DNA from: PALSA-693 sp963781155
GTDB lineage: Bacteria > Actinomycetota > Acidimicrobiia > Acidimicrobiales > Palsa-688
Length of the DNA stretch: 64,000 nt
Assembly: GCA_963781155.1 (NCBI GenBank)
Contig: CAWAEC010000007.1
Coordinates: 673,445 to 737,444, forward strand
Direction: 5' to 3'
Shown: one piece after another, positions 36,673-45,012 of the stretch
Numbering within the stretch: position 1 is the stretch's first letter
How the letters are laid out: the number at the start of each line of letters is the position of its first letter
The notes under the pieces: model-generated
What the model was told of the DNA's origin: nothing
Seen by the model: only the letters and a program-made list of their open reading frames with translations
Databases searched by the model: none
Position numbers and translations under genes: made by a program

Positions 36673-38456
36673 GAGTTGCCATCTACGCCCGGGTCTCTAC
36701 CGACGCCCAAGAACAGCGGGGCACGATCGGCTCGCAGATCGAGGCACTACGAGAGCGCGTCGCCGCCGAGGACGCCACTCTGATCGGCGAGTTCATCGAC
36801 GACGGAGTCTCCGGAGCCCGGCTGGACCGCCCTGGTCTCGACGCGCTGCGCGACACGGCAGAGGCTGGTCTGATCGACGCCGTCTGGTGCCTCACCCCCG
36901 ATCGGCTCAGCCGCTCCTACGCCTATCAGGTGCTGATCACCGACGAACTGGCCCGCCACGGTGTCACCGTCCGCTATCTCGACGCGCCCGATATCGCTTC
37001 TGATCCCCAGGCTCGGCTGCTCACCCAGATCCAGTCGGTCATAGCCGAGTACGAGCGAGCCAAGATCTCCGAACGGTCCCGGCGAGGAAAGCTGTTCCGG
37101 GCCAAGGCCGGCGAAGCCACCCACTGGCGCGCCCCCTACGGTTACACCCGGATTCCCCGCCGAGGCGATCAGCCCGCCCACCTGGTCATCAACGAAGCCC
37201 ACGCCGCGGTGGTGCGGCGCATCTTCGCCGACTACACCACCGCAGGCCTGTCACTGCGCAAGATCCGTGACGCTCTCAACACCCAAGGCGTTCCCACCAT
37301 CAACGGCGCTCGAGCATGGGAGACCGGGACCATCGGACGGATCTTGCGCCGCGAAGCCTACGTGGGGCGAGCCCAGGTCAACCGCACCAAGATGATCGCC
37401 GATCGCGGTCCCACCGCCCGACCCCGACAAGTCGCCCGCGCCAAAGACGAATGGATCACCATCCCCTGCCCGCCCATCATCGACGAGGCCACCTTCGCCG
37501 CCGCCGCTCGAACCTGCGCCCACAACACCAACTTCTCCACCCGGCGCCTCGATCCCAACGAAGAAGGCTGGCTGCTGCGAGGCCTGGTGTTCTGCGCCTG
37601 CGGAACCCGAAGCATCGTCGACCGGGGCAGATCCACCAAACCGGGCGGCATCCGCTACTACGCCTGCCGCAACCGGATGGGCATCGCCGGCGTCGAACGC
37701 AGCTGCCACGAAGGCAACGTTCGCGCCGAAGCCCTCGACGACTTCGTCTTCGAACAAGTCAAACAAGCGCTGCTCAGCCCCCAGCTGCTCCTCGCCGGCA
37801 ACCAGACCATCGGATCCCGCCAACCCAAACCCGACGACGAACTGCTCACCGCCGAACTCGCCCGCCTCGATCGCCGTATCGACGCAACCAAAACCGAACG
37901 CCGCCGCATCGCCGACCTCTACCAAACGGGCGTGATCGATGCCCACGAGCTCGCCCGACGCGCCGAGGAGATCGACCGCCGTCACCGACAGCTAACCGGC
38001 CAACGCGACCAGCTCATCGCCCAACGCCACCAACTCGCCAACAGCAACACCCTCAACCACCGAATCCACAACTTCGCCAACCAAGTCAGCCGGACCATCG
38101 ACCAACTCGACTTTCACCAACGCCAACGACTCATGCGCATCCTCATCGAAGAAATCCACGTCCACGGCTGGAAAATCGACATCCACCTGCGAATCCCCCT
38201 CGACGAACCCCCCAACGACCACACCGACCAACCACCTCAACCACCACACAGCCCCCCCACAAACAACAAACCGCCCCCACTCGCTCGCCGCAACAAGTCC
38301 ACCCGCCCCACCAACCTGTCCACCGAAGACCGTTTGCGTAACCTTGGCCACCGTGGTGGCATACCCGTAGCCGAGACGGTCCGATCCCGCTTCGTCCACG
38401 CCCAGGTGCACGTGCTGGCCGTCGTCGGTCCGCAGGGTCAGCGTCTCCCCGGATAG
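36669..38456 (+). CDS. Large serine recombinase (copy A)
   Basis: Starts MRVAIYARVSTDAQEQRGTI with the catalytic serine in ARVST; then IDDGVSGARLDRPGLDAL, CLTPDRLSRSYAYQVL and SERSRRGKLFRAKAGE. The Recombinase domain (APYGYTRIPRRGDQPAHLVI) and the zinc ribbon (CACGTRSIVDRGRSTKPGGI, YYACRNRMG) follow, then a coiled coil (residues ~410-460). 561 codons lie inside the element. The stop is outside it, so here 35 host-encoded residues are added. Catalyses integration at the relaxase site and, presumably with a directionality factor, excision. Confidence 0.93.
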   Translation: MRVAIYARVSTDAQEQRGTIGSQIEALRERVAAEDATLIGEFIDDGVSGARLDRPGLDALRDTAEAGLIDAVWCLTPDRLSRSYAYQVLITDELARHGVTVRYLDAPDIASDPQARLLTQIQSVIAEYERAKISERSRRGKLFRAKAGEATHWRAPYGYTRIPRRGDQPAHLVINEAHAAVVRRIFADYTTAGLSLRKIRDALNTQGVPTINGARAWETGTIGRILRREAYVGRAQVNRTKMIADRGPTARPRQVARAKDEWITIPCPPIIDEATFAAAARTCAHNTNFSTRRLDPNEEGWLLRGLVFCACGTRSIVDRGRSTKPGGIRYYACRNRMGIAGVERSCHEGNVRAEALDDFVFEQVKQALLSPQLLLAGNQTIGSRQPKPDDELLTAELARLDRRIDATKTERRRIADLYQTGVIDAHELARRAEEIDRRHRQLTGQRDQLIAQRHQLANSNTLNHRIHNFANQVSRTIDQLDFHQRQRLMRILIEEIHVHGWKIDIHLRIPLDEPPNDHTDQPPQPPHSPPTNNKPPPLARRNKSTRPTNLSTEDRLRNLGHRGGIPVAETVRSRFVHAQVHVLAVVGPQGQRLPG

Positions 38457-40631
38457 ATCGACGGCGGCGATGACCGCCCGCTGGGAGGTGACCAGCCTGC
38501 CGTCCGCGCCGGGGGCCAGGCTGACGACGTGGTCGCCAACTTGGTAGCGGCCGCCGCCGGGGCAGACCAGCTCCGGACCGCACAGCCGACCGGTGGCTTG
38601 CATCCACTCCCGGGCCCGCTGGTTGAGGGCGGCGACGTTGGCCCGCCGCCACGCATACAAACCGGTCTGGTGCCCGGCCGCCACGTCGACAGCCCAGGCG
38701 TCGACAGCCTGTTGGAGGGCGCCGTCTCGGTCGCTCGCAGCGTGCAGGCGGCCTTGCCTGGTGTACCAGGCGACGGCTTTAGCGACGCTGCCATCTCGCA
38801 ACTCCGCCAGGCAAAGACGTTCGGCGGGATCGTGCTGACGCCGGTTCTCTGCCAGCTGGTGGACGACGTCGGGGTGACGGCGGACCAGAGCGGCGAGCGC
38901 CCCGCCTGGGCCGACCGCCCCGAGCTGGTGGTGGTCGCCGACGAGCACCAGCTTGGCCCCGGCGGCCTCGATGCGGGCGGTGAGGGCGACCAGGTGGGCG
39001 TCCTCGGTCATGCCTACCTCGTCGAGAATGACCACGCTGCGCTCGTCGAGGGCGAGCCGGTCGTGGTCGAGCCGCCACAGCAGGCTGGCCAGCGTTCGGG
39101 ACTCGCCGACCTCCGCCTCCCTGCCCAGCGTGCGAGCCGCCTGCCCGGAGGTCGCGGTCCCGATCACTCGGCAGCCCGACGCCTCGAACGCTGCCGCCGC
39201 CACGGCGAGCAGAGTGGTCTTCCCCGCGCCGGCCACACCCACGACGAGCTCGGCACCGCGCCCCGAGCAGCAGATGCTCTCGGCCGCCTGCCGCTGCTCG
39301 GCGGAGAGGGCGGCGCCGATCGCTTCCTCCGCCACGGTAATCGCCTGCTGCACCGCCACAGGACGGGCGATGGGGGCGTCGGTGCGCCCCAGTTGGCGGC
39401 CGAGGGCGTGGGCGATGGCCTGCTCGGTAGCCAGCACCGACGCCAGCGCATGCGGCTGTTCGCGAGCGCCGGCCACGCCGACCAGGGGGATTACTTCGGG
39501 ATCCCGCAGCGCCCGATCTACCACGAGATCGAGCGCTCGGGGGTCCTGGCCGAACAGGTGCGGGGCCAGTTCCACGAGCACATGGCGGCGGGAAAACACC
39601 TTCCGCCGGGCCAGTTCCCCGTCCGCCGCGTGCACTTCGTCGAGCACCCGGCGGACGCTCTTCAACGTCAACTTCGGGGGCGGGCCGAGTTCCCGAGCGG
39701 TGCCATCAATGGCCGCGGTTAGCCGCTGTACGGGCCATCCGATCGACGCCAACTCGCCCCGCCACCGGGCCACCAACTCGCCCTCCACGGCGAGCTGTTT
39801 GGCCTGGCGGGTGGTCCTGGCGGCGACCGCCCGGGCCCGCGAAGAGTTGTCTCCCCGGCGTTGGCATTCGGCGTCGATCTCGGTCGCCCGCTTCGAATGA
39901 ATATCGATCACCACGTCGGGAACGCCGGCGATCCGCCAGTGCCGTAGCCGACCCGACGGGCCCGGATCCCCCTCGATGGCGTAGCCCAAGTCGACCGCCA
40001 CCCGTGCGGCGGCGACCCGGCCGACCATGGTGGCGGCATGCAAATGTTCCCGCCACGAGGCGGTGTCCGCGGCCTTCCACCCGCCCCGGTCATCCAGCAT
40101 TTGAACCACGTTGGCGAGCAGCACATGATCATGCGGACATGGATCCCCCGCCCGTGAAGTGGCGTGGCGAGTATGCGCGTAGACCAGCCCGCCGGTGGGG
40201 GTCGCGGTGGCCGTCCGACCTCGTCGCCCGCCCACGCTGCGGGTCAGCTCGTCGAGGTAGTCGAGGGTGGCGTCGCGCTCGGCGTCCATGATCAGATGCA
40301 TGTGCTCGGCCCGGCCGATCAACCCAAGCTCGGCCACGCTCTTGTGCGCGGAAATCACCAGCTCCATGCCTGGCCGGCGGGCCGCCACCAGCTGCGCTCC
40401 GCTTTCGGGATGGCGGGCGCCGCCCGGTCCGAAGATCGCCTCGTACCCTTCCGGCGACACCGGACCGTCCAGGCCGAGCGCCTTAGCCCCGCTCCCGCCC
40501 CAGCGCAGCGGGGTCTCCCCCCTGGACGCGTAGTAGGCCAGCGCCATGCCTGGGTAGTCGTCGCCCCGTTCGAGGACCGTGTGCCGGTGGTACGCGACCG
40601 ACTCCGCGCCCATCATCCTCATCCAGGCCAC
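38350..40631 (-). pseudogene. MobF relaxase A, 5' part (relaxase plus most of the helicase)
   Basis: About 760 codons from GTG 40,631, which has a gaggaggtga site. The N-terminal relaxase domain has the Tyr pair in LAYYASRGETPLRWGGSGAK and the metal-binding histidines in HTRHATSRAGDPCPHDHV. The helicase part has Walker A VVGVAGAGKTTLLAVAAA and Walker B SVVILDEVGMTEDAHL. The protein would nick oriT, stay attached to the strand and unwind it for transfer. It is cut at GYGYATTV by the serine-recombinase element; the 3' part is at 34,383-35,290. Confidence 0.93.
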
Positions 40632-41086
40632 CGGCCCTCACCTCCTCCCGCAGGCGACCTGCCCGTCGGCAACCCATCGGGTTGCAACCGTGTTGGGTTA
40701 TTGAATGTTATAGCAGAAAGAAGTGACAGCGTGTTGATGGCATTACGGGTGGATTTACTGAACAAGTGTGGCTGGCTATTGGAGGAGTGTGGTCAGTGAG
40801 TGGCGGCGCTGGCGGCGTTGGACGGGAAGGGGAGTTGGCGATGGATGGGCTGGGTCGGTTACCAATGGACGGTAGCGGATACGTCTGGGTATCTGTGAAC
40901 TGCTGCGGACACATATGGATATTTAAGCGATAAATGTGTACAACATCTCTGGTTAGAAATTTCCATCAGTCTGCGGTCGTAGTTTCCGGACGACGAGCGA
41001 GATTGGCGGCGCCAGCGGCCGAACGAGGCCTGTAGCAAAACGGCCATCCGGTCCCCGTAGGTAGAGACACACCTCAGGAGGCTTCC
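40632..41086. other. AT-richer intergenic region upstream of relaxase A with direct repeats
   Basis: 455 bases with noticeably more A/T than the surroundings (40,690-40,790 and 40,905-40,975). Two imperfect direct repeats, gcggatacgtctgggtatct (40,875) and gcggacacatatggatattt (40,905), are 30 bases apart. It lies between the divergent relaxase and excisionase genes, the usual place for oriT, promoters and iterons. Confidence 0.5.
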
Positions 41087-41344
41087 ATGCGGCACACGTC
41101 GGTCCGGCAAAAGTCTGCGCAGTCCGACCTGAACGCACTCCCCGGGGAGCTTCTGGTGCAGCTATCGCCCATAGCAGGTATGGCCGAACGCGTCCTTAGT
41201 AGAGGCAGACGACACAGGAGTACCTCGATGGACGAGAGAGCCCTTCAAAGTCGATCGGTCATCGCCGCCGCCGCATCGACGCGACCAAGGGGCCTCCCTC
41301 GCCGCGGCCGAAGGCACGCCCTCCTACCGAAGGAGAACCAGTGA
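41087..41344 (+). CDS. Small basic protein ahead of the excisionase
   Basis: 85 aa. ATG 41,087 has a textbook aggagg seven bases upstream, and the stop overlaps the next start (GTGA). The C-terminal half is rich in Arg/Ala (ASTRPRGLPRRGRRHALL). No family recognised. The strong ribosome-binding site and coupling are the reasons to accept it. Confidence 0.5.
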   Translation: MRHTSVRQKSAQSDLNALPGELLVQLSPIAGMAERVLSRGRRHRSTSMDERALQSRSVIAAAASTRPRGLPRRGRRHALLPKENQ

Positions 41345-41625
41345 TTCCTACCCAACCAGACCAGAAGGCCGAGACCGGATCGTCGCCGAGGCTCGTCGAA
41401 ATCGGGGCGGCTTCAGCCGAGACCCACGAGGGCGAGTTCGGAGGCTCGCCGTACAAGCTGCTCGTCACGCCAGAAGAAGCAGCCGCCATCCTGAGCGTCG
41501 GCCGGACCACGATCTACGAGCTCAAGGCCTCGGGCCAGCTCGAATCTGTGCACATCAAGTCCTGCCGGCGCGTCCCGGTCGCCGCGCTCGAACGGTTCGT
41601 GCAACGCCTCCTGGAGGACACGTAG
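41341..41625 (+). CDS. xis: Excisionase-type HTH protein (island 1)
   Basis: 94 aa. The MerR-like/HTH_17 region is LLVTPEEAAAILSVGRTTIY, ELKASGQLESVHIKSCRRVP, VAALERFVQRLLED. Proteins of this type bend DNA at attachment sites and set the direction of tyrosine integrases. The integrase gene lies about 660 bases downstream. Confidence 0.85.
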   Translation: MIPTQPDQKAETGSSPRLVEIGAASAETHEGEFGGSPYKLLVTPEEAAAILSVGRTTIYELKASGQLESVHIKSCRRVPVAALERFVQRLLEDT

Positions 41626-41678
41626 CGGTGGCGGTGACAGCAGGGACTCGCTTGAAGCGAGCGAACCGACCGGCGCAC

Positions 41679-41948
41679 TCAGCCGCTCTCGATCAGCAGG
41701 CCAGTGACGACGTGCCGCTCGTCGTCAACGAGGTAGGCGAAGGCCACCTCCGGGTGGCCGGGCACCGGGGCCACGCGAACCGGCTGGGTCATGCCCGGTA
41801 CCGAGGCGGTACCCGGACGGTTGGGGTCCTCCCGGACGGCCAAGAGCCAGGCCACCAAGTCGCATCGCAGCTCCCATGGCGGATCGTCCTCGGCGATCCA
41901 ACGGTCGACGAACTCGTCGACGCCGTCAAGCCGCCACTCTTGCGGCAC
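41679..41948 (-). CDS. Small protein, second gene of a coupled pair (RelE-like toxin?)
   Basis: 89 aa with start GTG 41,948 directly after the stop of the gene before it. The C-terminal half, PVRVAPVPGHPEVAFAYLVD, then DERHVVTGLLI, has the strand pattern of RelE/ParE-type proteins (basic strand, then Y-L-V-D-D, then a final strand). No catalytic residues can be named with confidence. It sits in the opposite direction inside the excisionase-integrase module. Confidence 0.5.
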   Translation of the reverse strand: MPQEWRLDGVDEFVDRWIAEDDPPWELRCDLVAWLLAVREDPNRPGTASVPGMTQPVRVAPVPGHPEVAFAYLVDDERHVVTGLLIESG

Positions 41949-42236
41949 CTACTGCTGCCGGCGGAGTTCTGCCAACCGTTGTTCGAGCGCGTCAGGAGGG
42001 TCGGGCTTGGGTGGCTCCCGCTTCACCCGCTCGACCTCCTTTGCCAGCCGTGCCATGCGGGCCGGGTCGGTGGTTATCTCGGCGGCCTTCAAATGTGCAC
42101 CCAGAATCAGTCTGGTCTCGTGCAGTTGGGCGTCCAACGCCTCGAGAGCCGACACCATCTCGGCCAGCCCCTCTTTGTCCAGATTCGTGACCGGTTGGCG
42201 TGGATCCAGGCTCACGACCAACAAGCCTACCGTCAT
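41949..42236 (-). CDS. Small helical protein, first gene of a coupled pair (antitoxin-like?)
   Basis: 95 aa, ATG 42,236. Mostly helical with heptad-like spacing (LAEMVSALEALDAQLHETRL, RMARLAKEVERVKREPPKP). It precedes the RelE-like gene with no gap and is divergent from the integrase by 50 bases. Antitoxin is a guess from order and size; a regulator of the integrase is another option. Confidence 0.5.
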   Translation of the reverse strand: MTVGLLVVSLDPRQPVTNLDKEGLAEMVSALEALDAQLHETRLILGAHLKAAEITTDPARMARLAKEVERVKREPPKPDPPDALEQRLAELRRQQ

Positions 42237-42286
42237 GCCCCCTGGCGGCCAATCGCCGTCTCACCTCGGCGATACCGTCTCGGCTT

Positions 42287-43615
42287 GTGGCACAGCTGAT
42301 TCATCGGGTCACCGGCCGGGACGGAAGCGTCACACCCAAAGGTCGGCCGGCGAGAGTGGTTAAGCGGTTCCCCGACACCCGGGAGGGGCGTGAAGCCGCC
42401 GACGCTTGCGCCAAGTCGCTTGCCGGGGCAAAGCGTTTTTACGATGTGCGGATCTCCGCCAACGGCGAGACGAGGATGCAGTCCTTTACTCGCCGCAAAG
42501 ATGCCGATGCTTGGATTGCCCAGACTGGCGCCGATCGGCTCCGGGGTGTCGTAACTGATCCCCGTCGTGGCCAGGTCGCTTTCGCCGAGGTGGTCGAGCG
42601 CTGGTTCGGAGCCCGAATCACGAAGCGGCTCCGCAGTATTGATCGGGACCGAGAGATCATGCGCCTGCACGTTCTTCCAGTTATCGGCAGTGCGGCCGTC
42701 GCAACGATAAGCCGCGCAGACATCCAGAGCCTCGTGGATGGGTGGGTGTCGGCGAGGCTTGCGCCGGGGACCGTCGCTCGCCAGTACAGCGCGGTGCGAG
42801 CTGCCTTCAACTGGGCCATGGCGTCGGACCTGATCGACAAGACGCCGTGCCGCGGCATCAAGCTCCCGCAGGATCGCCGGAAGCCCCGACGGCGCCGGGT
42901 TGGCCCAGAAGACCTCGAACGTCTGGCCGCGGTCTTCGGGCGGATGGGGGAGGACCGACCGAAGCATGCTGCCCCCGTGCCGGCCTGGTTTGGCCCCTCT
43001 CAGGCGGTGATGATGTGGGTGGGCGCGGCAACCGGGTTGCGCTGGTCCGAAGTCGCGGGCCGCCAGGTCCGGGACCTCAACCTGCTCGCGGCGGAGATGA
43101 GCGTGACGCGACAACTGGACCGCCATCGCACCCTGGTTGAGCCCAAATCAGCAGCGGGGGAGCGGACGTTCGCGATTCCCAATTGGCTGGCCGAGGAGTT
43201 GGCAGCCCATCTGGCCAGGCGGGGACTCACAGCTCGAGATGGAGACGCGCTCGTGTTTACTGGTGTTAAGGGCGGTCCGCTCAACTACTCGGCCTGGCGC
43301 CGTACCGTGTGGGCTCCGGCGTGCGCGGTGGCGGGGCTGCCGGGGCTGGGCTTCCACGACTTGCGTCGGGCCAACGCGACGGCCCTGGTGGCGGCCAAGG
43401 CCGATCCGAAGGTGGCCCAGACCCGACTGGGGCACACGGACGTTCGTTTGACACTCGGTCTATACGCCGACGTCACTCCGGAGGCTGACCGTCTCGCGGC
43501 GGACGCTGTCGGGGCGTGGTTGCGTCCGCACGTCGGGGGAGTTCGCGATGGAAACGCGATAAAAGCGGTTCCAGCTGTGCGCCGGCGTCCGAAGTCGGCG
43601 AAAAGTATGACTTGA
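42287..43615 (+). CDS. int: Tyrosine site-specific integrase (island 1)
   Basis: 442 aa from GTG 42,287. A DNA-arm region (GETRMQSFTRRKDADAWIAQ) and SAM-like core-binding domain (LHVLPVIGSAAVATISRADI) lead to the catalytic domain: Arg in GAATGLRWSEVAGRQ, His-x-x-Arg in LGFHDLRRANATALV, then LGHTDVRLTLGLYADV with His and the nucleophile Tyr. The gene ends 16 bases from tRNA-Glu, its likely attachment site. Confidence 0.93.
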   Translation: MAQLIHRVTGRDGSVTPKGRPARVVKRFPDTREGREAADACAKSLAGAKRFYDVRISANGETRMQSFTRRKDADAWIAQTGADRLRGVVTDPRRGQVAFAEVVERWFGARITKRLRSIDRDREIMRLHVLPVIGSAAVATISRADIQSLVDGWVSARLAPGTVARQYSAVRAAFNWAMASDLIDKTPCRGIKLPQDRRKPRRRRVGPEDLERLAAVFGRMGEDRPKHAAPVPAWFGPSQAVMMWVGAATGLRWSEVAGRQVRDLNLLAAEMSVTRQLDRHRTLVEPKSAAGERTFAIPNWLAEELAAHLARRGLTARDGDALVFTGVKGGPLNYSAWRRTVWAPACAVAGLPGLGFHDLRRANATALVAAKADPKVAQTRLGHTDVRLTLGLYADVTPEADRLAADAVGAWLRPHVGGVRDGNAIKAVPAVRRRPKSAKSMT

Positions 43616-43631
43616 CCAGCACTTTCGTCAG

Positions 43632-43704
43632 CACCCCCAACGGGATTCGAACCCGTGCTGCCGCCTTGAAAGGGCGGTGTCCTAGGCCGCTAGACGATGG
43701 GGGC
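43632..43704 (-). tRNA. tRNA-Glu (anticodon UUC)
   Basis: Acceptor stem gccccca/tgggggt, D-loop region cgtctagcggcctaggaca, anticodon arm ccgcc-ctttcaa-ggcgg (TTC), T arm cacgg-gttcgaatc-ccgtt. CCA is not encoded. The 3' end faces the island 1 integrase. Confidence 0.95.
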
Positions 43705-43761
43705 CAGACCGCCAGCGTACCCCGGCCTGCCCTCAGCCGGCCTCGGCAAGCTCGCTCCGAA

Positions 43762-45012
43762 TCACCCGGTCGGCTCCAGCACCCATTCCGTGCCATCCCG
43801 GGTGTCGCGAACTTCCACTCCCAGTGCGGCGAGTGTGTCGCGGATCCGATCCGCGTCGGCAAAACGACCGGTCGTCCGCGCCTCGGCGCGCTCCTCCAGC
43901 AGCGCGTCGACATAGCCGCCAAACACCTCCCGTGGGTCCCGGGCCCCGGTCCGGGCGAGCTCACCCAGGCGAACGACCATCCTCCGCAGGGCCGCCCGTC
44001 CCCGGTCTCCCGCATCCGACTGCGTGGTGTCGCCGGCCCAGGCCTGCAAGGTGTCTTCGAGTTCCAGGAGTGCTCGGACGGCCCCGTCCACGTCGCGAGC
44101 CGAGACTGCGCTGTCGAATTCGGTTTCCAGCCGGCGGATCTCGCCGTGAAGGGCGGTCCGCGCCACACCGGCCGGTGGGGGAGGAGGGGTCGGAACCGGC
44201 GCTCGGGTCCCTCTTTTACCGAAGGCCAGGTCGACCAGAGCGGCCACGGACAGGCATTCCCCACTCCGGACCACGGTCGACGTTCCTGCTCGGCGCACCG
44301 TCACGACCCCGTTGCCCATCACGGTGGCCGTGCCCACGTCGAGATCGAACACGCACGCGGTGTGCTCGTCCACCCCGAGCACCCAGCCGGTGTCGGGTAG
44401 CTGTTCCTCCAGGACGGTCAGCCGGCGTTCCCCCAAATAACAAAAGCGGGTGTCGTGGTTCCCGCCTTCGGCGTTGTCATAGTGAGGGATCACAGCCACG
44501 TCATGGCCGAGATCGCCGAGGAGGTCGAGTCCCTCTGCCCAGACCGGGTCCGCGCCGACCTTGTAGATCTCGTAGACCGGCACCGTAAAACGACCGAGCG
44601 TCAACGCCGCCGCGCTGGCGAAGACCACCGCCCCCCCGTTGACCAGCTTGTCCGCGAGCAGGTCGGGCACATCCGTCCCGGCCCACTGGCGCAACGCATA
44701 GGTCGGGCTGCCCGGACCGGCAAACACCCATCTGGCCCGGGCCAACCGGGCCAGCGCGGCCTCGACCCGGACCGGGTCGGCGCCCTCGACCCGCCGGAGT
44801 TCGACCGCCTCGACCGCACGTCCCACGCTGGCGCCGAAGTAGTCGACCACGCGGCTGGAGATGTCGTCGGCGTTGGCCTGGAACCCGTAGGGGGTATCGA
44901 GCAGAACGGCGGGCACCGGGCCGGGTGCCAGCTGCTCGAACAGTTGCCGGTGCGGCTTGACCATGGTCGGCGCCGTCTCCCCGGACCCCATGATGGCGAG
45001 AAGCCGGACCAT
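43762..45012 (-). CDS. S51/cyanophycinase-like domain fused to a CysS-like C-terminal tail
   Basis: 416 aa. The N-terminal half (LLAIMGSGETAPTMVKPHRQ, LLDTPYGFQANADDIS, WVFAGPGSPTYALRQW, VNGGAVVFASAAALTLG) has the class I glutamine-amidotransferase-like fold of peptidase S51 relatives, with the candidate serine in FASAAAL. The C-terminal 120 residues (ELEDTLQAW, DPREVFGGYVDALLEERAEA, ADADRIRDTLAALGVEVRDT) match the anticodon-side tail of cysteinyl-tRNA synthetases. The ATG shares a base with the upstream stop (TGATG). It ends the ctaA-clpS operon. Function unknown. Confidence 0.75.
   Translation of the reverse strand: MVRLLAIMGSGETAPTMVKPHRQLFEQLAPGPVPAVLLDTPYGFQANADDISSRVVDYFGASVGRAVEAVELRRVEGADPVRVEAALARLARARWVFAGPGSPTYALRQWAGTDVPDLLADKLVNGGAVVFASAAALTLGRFTVPVYEIYKVGADPVWAEGLDLLGDLGHDVAVIPHYDNAEGGNHDTRFCYLGERRLTVLEEQLPDTGWVLGVDEHTACVFDLDVGTATVMGNGVVTVRRAGTSTVVRSGECLSVAALVDLAFGKRGTRAPVPTPPPPPAGVARTALHGEIRRLETEFDSAVSARDVDGAVRALLELEDTLQAWAGDTTQSDAGDRGRAALRRMVVRLGELARTGARDPREVFGGYVDALLEERAEARTTGRFADADRIRDTLAALGVEVRDTRDGTEWVLEPTG

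Larger units (their letters stand above)
35289..38351 (+). mobile_element. Serine-recombinase element, copy A, inside relaxase A
   Basis: 3,061 bp measured from one AC (GT on the relaxase strand) core to the other. It is nearly identical to the copy at 60,404-63,466; I noticed two base differences in the coding part. The relaxase reads ACG-GT-ggccaagg at one junction and ctcacc-GT-CCATCG at the other. Rejoined ends give an attP with outer arms ttgcgt and acgcaa around GT. Four plus-strand genes overlap head to tail. Confidence 0.9.
34383..43631. mobile_element. Integrative (AICE-like) island 1, ending at tRNA-Glu
   Basis: Tyrosine integrase, excisionase, small coupled genes and a MobF relaxase lie in the order expected for an actinomycete integrative element, with the integrase stop 16 bases from the 3' end of tRNA-Glu (the usual attachment site). 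The left boundary is not found; I saw no second copy of the tRNA 3' end in the window. The start given is only the end of the relaxase. Confidence 0.65.

Noticed and set aside
37316..38341. Arg/Pro-rich 341-codon frame inside the serine-recombinase element
   Set aside because: Low-complexity alternate frame of the recombinase gene, present in both copies only because the DNA is the same.
43632..43704. Second copy of the tRNA-Glu 3' end as left attachment site of island 1
   Set aside because: I looked for it by eye in 20,900-34,500 and found no convincing match, so no left boundary is claimed.
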